Source: an uncultured SAR116 cluster alpha proteobacterium
GTDB lineage: Bacteria; Pseudomonadota; Alphaproteobacteria; Puniceispirillales; Marisalimonadaceae
Length of the DNA: 38,543 bases
NCBI GenBank assembly: GCA_902537945.1
Contig: CACBDG010000019.1
Span: forward strand, 1-38,543
Direction: 5' to 3'
The notes beneath the pieces are model-generated. The model ran no database searches. It had not been told where the DNA came from and saw only the letters and a program-made list of their open reading frames with translations. The number at the start of each line of letters is the position of its first letter. Positions within the stretch are counted from its first letter, which is position 1. A program made the position numbers and the translations under genes. This document shows positions 27,412-35,402 of the stretch, one piece after another.

Positions 27412-27515
27412 AATTACCTATTTTTACTTATAAAGTTGCAACTATTAAAACAGTATATTAATAAAACATATATAAATCTTTTATAAAATCTCTTTTTCAT
27501 AGGAAAAACTTTTAA

Positions 27516-28874
27516 ATGCCTACAAAAAACCTGAACGATAACGATATTATGAGCCTTCTTATTGACACAGCTATTGCAAATGGCGCAACTAGTGCCGATT
27601 GTGTTTTATCAAGTAGCAGAGGTGTATCTATTACCAGAAGGCTAGGTAAAGATGAAAATATTCAAAGGTATGAAGACTTTGATACTGGATTAAGAGTGTT
27701 TGTTGATAATAAAATATCATCAGTTTCAACTAATGAGAATTCCGAAGAATCATTGAAAGAAGTTGCAAAAAGAGCCGTTGAAATGGCTAAAATTGCTCCA
27801 AAAGATGAATTTAGCCTTATAGCAGATAAAGATTTACTTCAACAATTTCCAATGCAAGAAGATATTTTTATTGATAGTTATGATTCATTAGAACCAAATA
27901 TTGATATAATTAGAGATAGAGCATCACAGGTTGAAGATGTAGCCTTAAGTGTAAAAGGTATTACTAACAGCGATGGAGCAGAAGCTTCATGGGGTGAGGG
28001 TGAAACATTCTTGATGACATCTAATGGTTTTTTTGGATCATCAAAAAAATCTAATCACAGTGTATCAGTAGTCGTTATTGCTGAAAAAAATGGAAAAATG
28101 GAAAGAGATTATGATTACTCCTCAAAAGTTTATGGTGAAGATCTTAAAGATTGTGAAAATATTGGTCGTGAAGCTGCAAAGAAAACATTGGCTAGAATTG
28201 GTGCTAAAAAACCAGTTACTGGACAATATCCAGTAATTTTCGACCCAAGAGTGTCAAGATCGATAGCAAGTCACTTTGCATCAGCTATTAATGGATCCTC
28301 AATAGCGCGTAAAACTAGTTTTTTTAAAGATTCCTTAAATAAAAAAATTGCAAACAAATTTGTTAATTTAATTGATGACCCATTCCTTAAAAGAGGTTTA
28401 GGTTCAAGATTATTTGATGCAGAGGGCCTAGGTACGTCCAAGCATATTTTAATTAAGGATGGAGTGCTTGAAAACTGGCTATTAGATTTATCATCTGCAA
28501 AACAATTAAATTTATTACCAACTGCAAACGCAAAAAGAGGTATTAGTGGACCACCTGCACCAGGTACAACTAATCTGGTTCTACTACCAAGTGAAGATTC
28601 ACCTAAAAGCCTTATTTCTAGTATAAGTAGTGGTTTTTATGTCACCGATATGATTGGTAGCAGTGTATCTATGGTTACTGGAGATTATAGCCGTGGTGCT
28701 AGTGGTTTTTGGATTAAGAATGGTGAGTTGTCAACACCCATTACAGAAGCAACCATAGCAGGTAATTTAAAGGATATGTTTATGACACTTAGACCTGCTA
28801 ATGATCTTGATTATTCACATTCTATAAATTGTCCAACTATTTTAATTGAAGGTATGACAATTGCAGGTAATTAA
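27516..28874 (+). CDS. tldE: TldE/PmbA, partner of TldD
   Basis: Second subunit of the TldD/TldE protease complex. It has the same two-domain fold as TldD but no HExxxH motif: at the equivalent place it has only RSIASHFASAINGSSIARKTSF. The C-terminal GDYSRGASGFWIKNGELSTPI is the PmbA signature. Length 452 is normal. In E. coli the pair is needed for microcin B17 maturation. It is the first gene of a run with a phosphatase-like gene that starts right at its stop codon, and is divergent from argC. Confidence 0.94.
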   Translation: MPTKNLNDNDIMSLLIDTAIANGATSADCVLSSSRGVSITRRLGKDENIQRYEDFDTGLRVFVDNKISSVSTNENSEESLKEVAKRAVEMAKIAPKDEFSLIADKDLLQQFPMQEDIFIDSYDSLEPNIDIIRDRASQVEDVALSVKGITNSDGAEASWGEGETFLMTSNGFFGSSKKSNHSVSVVVIAEKNGKMERDYDYSSKVYGEDLKDCENIGREAAKKTLARIGAKKPVTGQYPVIFDPRVSRSIASHFASAINGSSIARKTSFFKDSLNKKIANKFVNLIDDPFLKRGLGSRLFDAEGLGTSKHILIKDGVLENWLLDLSSAKQLNLLPTANAKRGISGPPAPGTTNLVLLPSEDSPKSLISSISSGFYVTDMIGSSVSMVTGDYSRGASGFWIKNGELSTPITEATIAGNLKDMFMTLRPANDLDYSHSINCPTILIEGMTIAGN

Positions 28875-29537
28875 TTGATAGACACATCAAAAAATTTAAA
28901 GTTTAACAGATTTCTAGCTTGGTTTGATATGATTGTAAAAGATCATGGTTTTTTAAGATTTTGCTATCACAATTTTCATCAAATTGATGAAAATTTGTAT
29001 AGATCAAATATGCCTACGCCACTTAGAATAAAATATTATAGTCAACTTGGCATTAAAACAATTATAAATCTCAGAGGTATTAGAAAAGATGGCGGTTGGT
29101 TATTAGAAAATGAGGCATGTGAAAAATACAATATAAAATTAATAGACTTTAGAGCAAGATCTCGCGCTGCTCCAGAAAAAGATATGATATTAAAAGCTGA
29201 AAAATTATTTAAATCTATCAAATATCCAGCTTTAATACATTGCAAATCAGGTGCTGACAGAGCTGGTATAATGTGCGCCTTATACATTCTTAGTTTTAAA
29301 AAGGAACACCCTAAAATTGCAAAAAAACAATTATCTTGGAGGTATCTTCACGTAAAGTGGGCTAAACCAGGTGTGTTAGATAGTTTTGTCGAAGAATATT
29401 TAAAACAATATATAAAAAATAAAATAAAGTTTATAGACTGGGTAAAAAAAAGCTATAATCCAGAAAAATTGGAAAGTAATTTTCGTTCTGTCTGGTGGGT
29501 TAATAGATTATTGGATGATTTTTTGAAAAGAGAATAA
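28875..29537 (+). CDS. Tyrosine/dual-specificity phosphatase-like protein
   Basis: A 220-residue protein with the CX5R phosphatase loop HCKSGADRAG (Cys123, Arg129). Before it, QIDENLYRSNMPTPLRIKYY and LGIKTIINLRG are features of bacterial dual-specificity phosphatases; an Asp near residue 91 (LIDFRARSR) could be the general acid. The C-terminal tail FIDWVKKSY...WWVNRLLDDFLKRE resembles an alphaproteobacterial family of these proteins. No signal peptide, so cytoplasmic. The start is TTG, directly after the tldE stop with no spacer; an ATG at codon 19 would lose little. Substrate unknown: a protein, a phosphoinositide-like lipid or a sugar phosphate are all open. It is convergent with the MsbA-like gene, 14 bases between stops. 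Confidence 0.88.
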   Translation: MIDTSKNLKFNRFLAWFDMIVKDHGFLRFCYHNFHQIDENLYRSNMPTPLRIKYYSQLGIKTIINLRGIRKDGGWLLENEACEKYNIKLIDFRARSRAAPEKDMILKAEKLFKSIKYPALIHCKSGADRAGIMCALYILSFKKEHPKIAKKQLSWRYLHVKWAKPGVLDSFVEEYLKQYIKNKIKFIDWVKKSYNPEKLESNFRSVWWVNRLLDDFLKRE

Positions 29538-29551
29538 TATTTTTCTTATGT

Positions 29552-31300
29552 TCATGTATAATATAATTTTTTATAATAATCAGAACCCTTAATTAACTCT
29601 TGATGGCTTCCAGAATCTACAATTTTACCATTACTAAATAAAATAATTTGATCTGAATTTTTTATTGTAGACAGCCTATGCGCAATAGTAATTGTTGTCT
29701 TATTCTTTGTAAGTTTTTCAAGTGTTTTATTGATTTCACTTTCAGTTTCAGAATCTAAAGAACTAGTTGCCTCGTCTAAAAGTAAGATTGGGGAGTCTTT
29801 AAGAATGGCTCTGGCAATGGATATACGCTGCTTTTGTCCTCCAGATAATGTATTACCACTTTCTCCAACAATTGTATTATAACCATCTAAAGAATTAGTT
29901 ATAAAATCATGTATATCAGCATTCATTGCTGCTTTTTTAATTTTATGATCAGGAGCATCCAAGTTGCCAAATCTAATATTATCAATAAAACTTTTATTAT
30001 AAATAATAGTTTCTTGACTAACTAATGAAATATTATTTCTAAGTGAATTTAAATTAATATTTTTAATGTTTTTTTCATTAATTAAAATTTGTCCTTGTAT
30101 TGGGTCATAAAATCTTGAAATTAAATTAATGATTGTTGATTTGCCAGACCCACTTTGTCCAACCAGTGCAACTTTAGAACCTGAATTCACAACAAAGTTA
30201 ATATCATCTAAAACCTTGTTCTTTTTGTTATACGCAAAACTTACTGCTTTAAAACTTATTTTTGGTGGTTTGTTTTTTAATATTTTTAAATTAGGCGCAG
30301 ATAATAAGCTAGTAACTTTTGGAGTTATTTTTAATTGAGTATAAATCCTTCCTAAAGCAGAAAGAGCTTCTTGGAAAACAGTATTAAATGTTCCCAATGC
30401 TCTAGCAGGTTGGGCAATCATTAATAATGCTGTTACATAACCTACAACACTTCCTGGAGATAATTCTCCTATTGATACTCGATAGCTTGCAAAACCAATA
30501 ACACCCGCTGCAGCAACTCCTCCTAAGATTTCTAAAATAGGCAAAACTTTTGCTCTTCCAATTACTAAACTGAACATTTTTTTAAATAATGAGTTCAATA
30601 CACCTTTAGATCTATCAATTTCCATATTCTCAAGATTATAAGATTTAACCATTCTTATGCCTTGAAGCATCTCAGTAAGCGTGGAGGTGACTATTTCCAT
30701 TTGTTCTTGAAGGGAAGTTGCTATGATTTTTTGTTTTTTCCCAATCCTAATAACAGGCCTCAAGGCTAAAGGGTAAATCACTATTACTAATATTGATAAA
30801 AGCCAATCTAACCAAATAAGATAAAACAATAATGCTAGAACGGTAAAAGCATCCCTAACTAAATTATTTATAGTTCGCTCAAAACCATCTCTAATTAAAG
30901 TAACATCATTCATTATCCTAGAAACATGATTACCTGATGATAGTTTATTCAATTCATCCAAATCTGCTGTAATCAATTGCTTTGTTAGTTTTTTTTGAAT
31001 ATCTACCGAAATTGATAATGAAATTTTAGAAACTTGACGTATTTGGAAAAACATTGCGATCCCTCTAATAATTGCAACAAAAGCAATAATAAAAGGGAAA
31101 ATTATCCAGTGGCTATTATCATCTAGCAAACTATCAAAAACCAATTGTATTATGAAGGGATAGATTGAAGCAGTAGCAGCAACAATAATCAATAATATAA
31201 AAGCAAAAATTATATCAATCTTATATTTGGATACAAAATCATTCCAAAAGTCTCCAATTAAACTCTTATTTTGGTTTGTTATTATTTGGTTTTTTTTCAT
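29552..31300 (-). CDS. ABC exporter, MsbA-like (lipid A flippase candidate)
   Basis: Half-size ABC exporter of 582 residues: six membrane helices (about 28-310) followed by an ATPase domain. Walker A is GQSGSGKST at 381-389, the signature LSGGQ at 485-489, Walker B ILLLDE at 505-510, the D-loop and switch His follow in AHRLSTI. The gene is divergent from a lipid A gene block (acyltransferase, waaA, lpxK, lpxL), so lipid A-core transport from inner to outer leaflet is the best guess. MsbA-like exporters are hard to tell from other type IV ABC exporters, so the symbol is withheld. Confidence 0.9.
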   Translation of the reverse strand: MKKNQIITNQNKSLIGDFWNDFVSKYKIDIIFAFILLIIVAATASIYPFIIQLVFDSLLDDNSHWIIFPFIIAFVAIIRGIAMFFQIRQVSKISLSISVDIQKKLTKQLITADLDELNKLSSGNHVSRIMNDVTLIRDGFERTINNLVRDAFTVLALLFYLIWLDWLLSILVIVIYPLALRPVIRIGKKQKIIATSLQEQMEIVTSTLTEMLQGIRMVKSYNLENMEIDRSKGVLNSLFKKMFSLVIGRAKVLPILEILGGVAAAGVIGFASYRVSIGELSPGSVVGYVTALLMIAQPARALGTFNTVFQEALSALGRIYTQLKITPKVTSLLSAPNLKILKNKPPKISFKAVSFAYNKKNKVLDDINFVVNSGSKVALVGQSGSGKSTIINLISRFYDPIQGQILINEKNIKNINLNSLRNNISLVSQETIIYNKSFIDNIRFGNLDAPDHKIKKAAMNADIHDFITNSLDGYNTIVGESGNTLSGGQKQRISIARAILKDSPILLLDEATSSLDSETESEINKTLEKLTKNKTTITIAHRLSTIKNSDQIILFSNGKIVDSGSHQELIKGSDYYKKLYYT

Positions 31301-31428
31301 ATCAATCCAATTTACTATATTCTAAATTTTAATCTATAATACTAATTATATTTATAGATAGTTATTTTATTTTGTTTAAATTTAATTTAATACTCAAATT
31401 TAAATTTGTGCAGTAATTTGGATTTTAA

Positions 31429-32109
31429 ATGCGTATTTTAAAACTGTTTAGTAAAACTGGTATTGGTCAAAAACTAATTGGGTTTCTATTTTATTTTATA
31501 ACTAAATTAATTTCACAATCAATTAGATGGGAATATTTTGAGCAAAGCAGTAAGTCAAAAATTTTTGATAACAAACATAAATATATTTTTTGTTGTTGGC
31601 ATAATAAGTTATTTTTAGGTCCTCATCTTTTACCAAGAAACAGAGTAATTAATGCCCTTCAATCTAGTCATTCTGACGGAATGATTACTTCTCTAGCATT
31701 TCAATATCTTGGCATGAATGTTATATTAGGTTCATCAAAAAGAGGAGGAATGCAAGCATTTAGAAAAATGGTAAAACGTTTACAATTAGGCGAAAGCATA
31801 GCTATTACACCGGATGGACCTAAAGGACCCAAAGAAAAAGTAAAGGAAGGCATTATCAAACTGGCACAAGTTACAAATACCCCAATTATCCCTTTGGTTT
31901 GGACTACTAGAAAATTTAAAATAATCAATTCATGGGATAATTTTATTTTACCATATCCATTTTCAAGAGGAATATATAGTTTTGGGAAACCAATTTATAT
32001 AGAAAAAAAAATAAATATAAATAAATTTGAACTTGAAAGACAAAATCTTGAAAATGAAATTAAAAAACTTACTAAAATGTTAGAGAGTAGAATTAATTGT
32101 GCGTCATAA
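31429..32109 (+). CDS. DUF374 acyltransferase (LpxJ-like)
   Basis: A 226-residue acyltransferase of the DUF374 family. The motif SSHSDG at 79-84 and TPDGPKGP at 127-134 are its signatures, after an N-terminal hydrophobic segment (about 15-30). LpxJ of Helicobacter and Campylobacter, a secondary acyltransferase of lipid A, belongs to this family, and the gene sits at the head of waaA-lpxK-lpxL, so lipid A acylation is the likely role. A phospholipid or other lysolipid substrate is possible. The gene is 19 bases from waaA. The divergent spacer with the MsbA-like gene is 128 bases. Confidence 0.88.
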   Translation: MRILKLFSKTGIGQKLIGFLFYFITKLISQSIRWEYFEQSSKSKIFDNKHKYIFCCWHNKLFLGPHLLPRNRVINALQSSHSDGMITSLAFQYLGMNVILGSSKRGGMQAFRKMVKRLQLGESIAITPDGPKGPKEKVKEGIIKLAQVTNTPIIPLVWTTRKFKIINSWDNFILPYPFSRGIYSFGKPIYIEKKININKFELERQNLENEIKKLTKMLESRINCAS

Positions 32110-32127
32110 TAAATTTTGGAACTTACA

Positions 32128-33465
32128 ATGACATTATCGACATATAATCTTTTATGGGGAATATTAAAATTGTTTTTGCCAAGTTATTTACTGAGGCGTC
32201 AAAAAAAAGGTAAGGAAGATAAAAATAGACTTAATGAGAGATATGGAGTTTCCAAAAAATCGCGGCCAGATGGTACCATTGTTTGGTTACATGGAACAAG
32301 TGTTGGTGAGTCCGTTGCTGCTTTAGCACTCGCTAATTCAATGAAAAAAAATGGTTTTGGTAAAAATAAAAATGAGATTTTTTTGTTAACTACTAACACA
32401 ACCTCAGCCGCAAAATTAATAAAAGATAAAATAAAAAAAGGTTTACCTGCAATTCATCAATATCATCCTTATGATCATCCTCAATTTGTTTCAAAATTTT
32501 TAGATCAATGGAAACCTAATATGGCAGTTTTTATGGAGTCAGATTTCTGGCCTAATTTAATTTATTTAACAGCGAAATCTGATATCCCAACTATACTGGC
32601 ATCTTCACAAATGTCAGATAAATCTGCTCGTTTTTGGACAGGATTAGGTTACTTTCTGGCAAAAAAAATTTTTGGTAAAGTTAGTCATGTTTTAGCTGTT
32701 GATCCTAAACAAGAGGCTCTATTTAAAAAATTAGGTGCTAAAAATGTAAAAAGTTTGACAAGTCTTAAATCAATAGCTGAAAAACCCCCTATAAATCAAA
32801 ATTACGTAGCACAACTAAAAAAGAACATACATAGAAAAAAAATAATAATTGCTGCCTCAACTCATCCAGGAGAAGAAGAGTTAATGGTAAAATTAGCTGA
32901 CCTACTTAGGAAAAAGTCTCATAATAATATTTTAATTATAATAGCACCTAGACATATTAGTCGAAGCTTGGGAATTCAAAATAGAATAAAAGCTGCTGGT
33001 TTTGATATAAAATCAAGAAGCAAAGGTGAGTATCCATCTAAAAATGATATGTTTTACTTATCAGATACAATGGGTGAAATGGGCTCTCTAATGGAAATAT
33101 CAGATTTAGTTTTTGTGGCTGGATCCATGGTGCCTGTTGGAGGCCATAGTCCATCTGAAGCATCTCAGTTTGGCAAACCAGTTATCATGGGTCCACATTC
33201 TGAAAAATGTGATGCCCAGATTAAGGATCTTGTTTGGTCTGGAGGAGCAATACAAATAGAAAAAGGTCCCAAAATGAACGAAAATTTTCTAAATAATATC
33301 CTTGAATTGCTAGGTAACTCTGAACGCTTAGAAGATATGGGAAAAAATAGTTTAATTGCCTCTGGTTATGCCCAACAACGTGCAGATGAAGCAAGTATAA
33401 ATTTAATCGAATTATTGAATAAATATAAAAAAATTAATGTTGCCTTAAATGTTAAGAACACCTAA
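32128..33465 (+). CDS. waaA: 3-deoxy-D-manno-octulosonic acid transferase (WaaA/KdtA)
   Basis: Adds Kdo from CMP-Kdo to the lipid A precursor. GKEDKNRLNERYG near the N-terminus with the WLHGTSVGES motif (about residue 57) are the family signatures; the C-terminal glycosyltransferase half has GSMVPVGGHSPSEASQFGKPVIMGPH. One N-terminal membrane anchor. I chose ATG 32128 (445 residues), with GGA seven bases before; a TTG at 32116 would add four residues. The end overlaps lpxK by 17 bases. How many Kdo residues it adds cannot be told from the sequence. Confidence 0.95.
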   Translation: MTLSTYNLLWGILKLFLPSYLLRRQKKGKEDKNRLNERYGVSKKSRPDGTIVWLHGTSVGESVAALALANSMKKNGFGKNKNEIFLLTTNTTSAAKLIKDKIKKGLPAIHQYHPYDHPQFVSKFLDQWKPNMAVFMESDFWPNLIYLTAKSDIPTILASSQMSDKSARFWTGLGYFLAKKIFGKVSHVLAVDPKQEALFKKLGAKNVKSLTSLKSIAEKPPINQNYVAQLKKNIHRKKIIIAASTHPGEEELMVKLADLLRKKSHNNILIIIAPRHISRSLGIQNRIKAAGFDIKSRSKGEYPSKNDMFYLSDTMGEMGSLMEISDLVFVAGSMVPVGGHSPSEASQFGKPVIMGPHSEKCDAQIKDLVWSGGAIQIEKGPKMNENFLNNILELLGNSERLEDMGKNSLIASGYAQQRADEASINLIELLNKYKKINVALNVKNT

Positions 33466-34441
33466 ATTTTGGTACAAAAATAATGTTTTTTCAAAAGTAA
33501 AAATTATACTTCTTTATCCATTTTCTATTTTGTGGATTTTAATTGACGATTTTAAAAGATTTTTCTCAAAAACTTATAAATCAAAATTAAAAGTAGTTTG
33601 CATAGGAAATCTTACTGTTGGAGGAACAGGTAAAACCCCTTTTTCTATTTATACTTACAAACTTTTAAAAAAATTAGGATATAATCCTGTTTTTTTAACT
33701 AGAGGTTATGGTGGTTTAAAAAAGGGGCCACTAGAAGTTAATAATTCACACCATTTTAAAGATGTAGGTGATGAATCAATATTATTAAGCAAGGTTGGTA
33801 CTACAATTGTTTCCAGAAACAGATCTTTAGGTGCTAAATTCATAGAAAAGCATAAGGACAAATTCAACGTAATTATAATGGATGATGGTTTACAAAATTA
33901 TCAATTAAAACAAGATGTAAAATTTTTATTAATTGATAAACATCTAAAGTTAGGTAATGGGTATTGTTTGCCTGCGGGACCATTAAGACAGAAGGTAGAA
34001 CGTGGTCTTACCGATATTGATAAAATAATATTAACTGGAGAGGGTGACAATAATGAAAAAGATTTATTTAAGTGTTTTAAAATTCCAGTGATTAAATCAA
34101 ATATTAAGATTACTAGTCTACTAAAAATAAAAAAGGAAAAACTACTGGCTTTTTGCGGTCTAGCCAATCCTAATAAATTTTTCGACACACTTAAAAAAAA
34201 TGGATACGACATTTCATCCTCAAGAATATTTCCTGATCACTATGCTTATAAAAAAGATGATATCAATAATTTGATTTTAGATGCGAATAATAGAAACTTA
34301 AAACTTATTACTACTGAAAAGGATTATGTTAAGATTTTAGAAAAAAAGAAATATATACATTTTTTACCAATTGAGTTGGAATTAAGTTTAAAAGATAAAT
34401 TTAATATTGAATTATTTCTTCAGGAAAAACTAAATGCCTGA
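33449..34441 (+). CDS. lpxK: Tetraacyldisaccharide 4'-kinase (LpxK)
   Basis: Phosphorylates the 4' position of the lipid A disaccharide with ATP, at the inner membrane. The Walker A motif GNLTVGGTGKTP is at 53-64 and DDGLQNYQLKQD follows near residue 145; FLTRGYGG is characteristic. One N-terminal membrane segment (about 18-34) is present. The 330 residues fit. It overlaps waaA by 17 bases and its own end overlaps lpxL by 8, so all are in one transcript. It should act before WaaA in the pathway. Confidence 0.95.
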   Translation: MLRTPKFWYKNNVFSKVKIILLYPFSILWILIDDFKRFFSKTYKSKLKVVCIGNLTVGGTGKTPFSIYTYKLLKKLGYNPVFLTRGYGGLKKGPLEVNNSHHFKDVGDESILLSKVGTTIVSRNRSLGAKFIEKHKDKFNVIIMDDGLQNYQLKQDVKFLLIDKHLKLGNGYCLPAGPLRQKVERGLTDIDKIILTGEGDNNEKDLFKCFKIPVIKSNIKITSLLKIKKEKLLAFCGLANPNKFFDTLKKNGYDISSSRIFPDHYAYKKDDINNLILDANNRNLKLITTEKDYVKILEKKKYIHFLPIELELSLKDKFNIELFLQEKLNA

Positions 34442-35321
34442 TCCGCTAAGTTTTAGAATTAAAAAACAATTTGATAGATATATACATGATCCAATAGCAG
34501 CGATTATCGCTATTCCACTATTTTTAATACTTAAACTTTTACCATATAAGTTATCATCATACTTGTGTGGTGCTTTGATGTATTTAATAGCGCCACTTAC
34601 TTCTTATAATAAACGTGTAAAAAAGCATTTAAAAATTGCTTTCCCTAAAAAGTCAAGAAAAGAGATCAATAAACTTACATCTCAACATTGGTTTATGCTC
34701 GGACAAACAATTGGTGAAATGCCACATATCAATAATTTGATTACATTAGGTAATTTAGAAACTGTAGGTTTAGAAAAAATTAAAAAAGGTCCTGCCATTC
34801 TTGTTGGAGCACATATAGGCAATTGGGAATTTCTACTTAGAGTTGGAGACCTTGCAGAAAGGCGCGCAGGCTATGTTTTTAGACCTATAAATAACTGGAT
34901 ATTAAATAAAATACAAATTTACAGAAATAAAGATGCTAATGCTGACTTTTTCAGAAAAGGCCGTCTTGCGGCTATAGGTATGGCAAGTAAACTTAAAAAA
35001 GGTGAAGTTGTTGGACTTACAGGAGATCAACTTTTAAGAGAAGGTATTATGGTTCCTTTTTTTGGACTTGAAACACCAACACCTCAGGCAGCTGCAGTCA
35101 TGGCTTTAAAATGGGATGTTCCAATTTATATGGTTAGAATAGAACGTTTTAAAAATATAAAATTTAAGATGACAATTGAAGACAAACTTCAAATTCCCAA
35201 AAATCTAGATAAAAATAAAGCTATATATCAAATCACTAGATTGATTTCTAAAAGGATAGAAGAGTGGATTATAGAAAAGCCAGAACAATGGCTGTGGGCT
35301 CATAGACGATGGGGTAAATAG
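34434..35321 (+). CDS. lpxL: Lipid A acyltransferase, LpxL/HtrB family
   Basis: Secondary (late) acyltransferase of lipid A, adding an acyl chain to a hydroxyacyl group of Kdo-lipid A. The catalytic HX4E motif is His127-Glu132 in GAHIGNWE; GDQLLREGIMVPFFG near residue 202 is the family motif as well. One N-terminal membrane anchor (about 22-38). Length 295 fits. It is the last gene of the lipid A block; a DUF374 enzyme at the head of the block could be a second late acyltransferase. Assignment to LpxL and not LpxM/LpxP is by family, not by chain specificity. Confidence 0.92.
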   Translation: MPDPLSFRIKKQFDRYIHDPIAAIIAIPLFLILKLLPYKLSSYLCGALMYLIAPLTSYNKRVKKHLKIAFPKKSRKEINKLTSQHWFMLGQTIGEMPHINNLITLGNLETVGLEKIKKGPAILVGAHIGNWEFLLRVGDLAERRAGYVFRPINNWILNKIQIYRNKDANADFFRKGRLAAIGMASKLKKGEVVGLTGDQLLREGIMVPFFGLETPTPQAAAVMALKWDVPIYMVRIERFKNIKFKMTIEDKLQIPKNLDKNKAIYQITRLISKRIEEWIIEKPEQWLWAHRRWGK

Positions 35322-35363
35322 AATAAAACTTGTAGTAAATAGCTAATTAAATCCTACTAAAAA

Positions 35364-35402
35364 TACTTGACTTGTTAAATAAGTTATTAGTTAAATATTT
35401 TT
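35364..35402 (+). promoter_or_regulatory. Candidate promoter of the subtilase gene
   Basis: TTGACT at 35367-35372 is one base from the -35 consensus TTGACA. Eighteen bases later comes TTAAAT (35391-35396), a weak -10 (4 of 6). Transcription would start at about 35403, exactly at the ATG, and no Shine-Dalgarno sequence precedes that ATG, so the message would be leaderless. In AT-rich DNA weak -10 matches are common; the -35 is the better part. Confidence 0.4.

Noticed and set aside
31394-31409. AT-only palindrome AAATTTAAATTT in the spacer before the DUF374 gene
   Set aside because: Such palindromes are expected by chance in sequence this AT-rich.
33901-34212. Minus-strand open frame of 103 codons inside lpxK
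   Set aside because: Antisense to conserved LpxK sequence, with no motif and no independent start signals.
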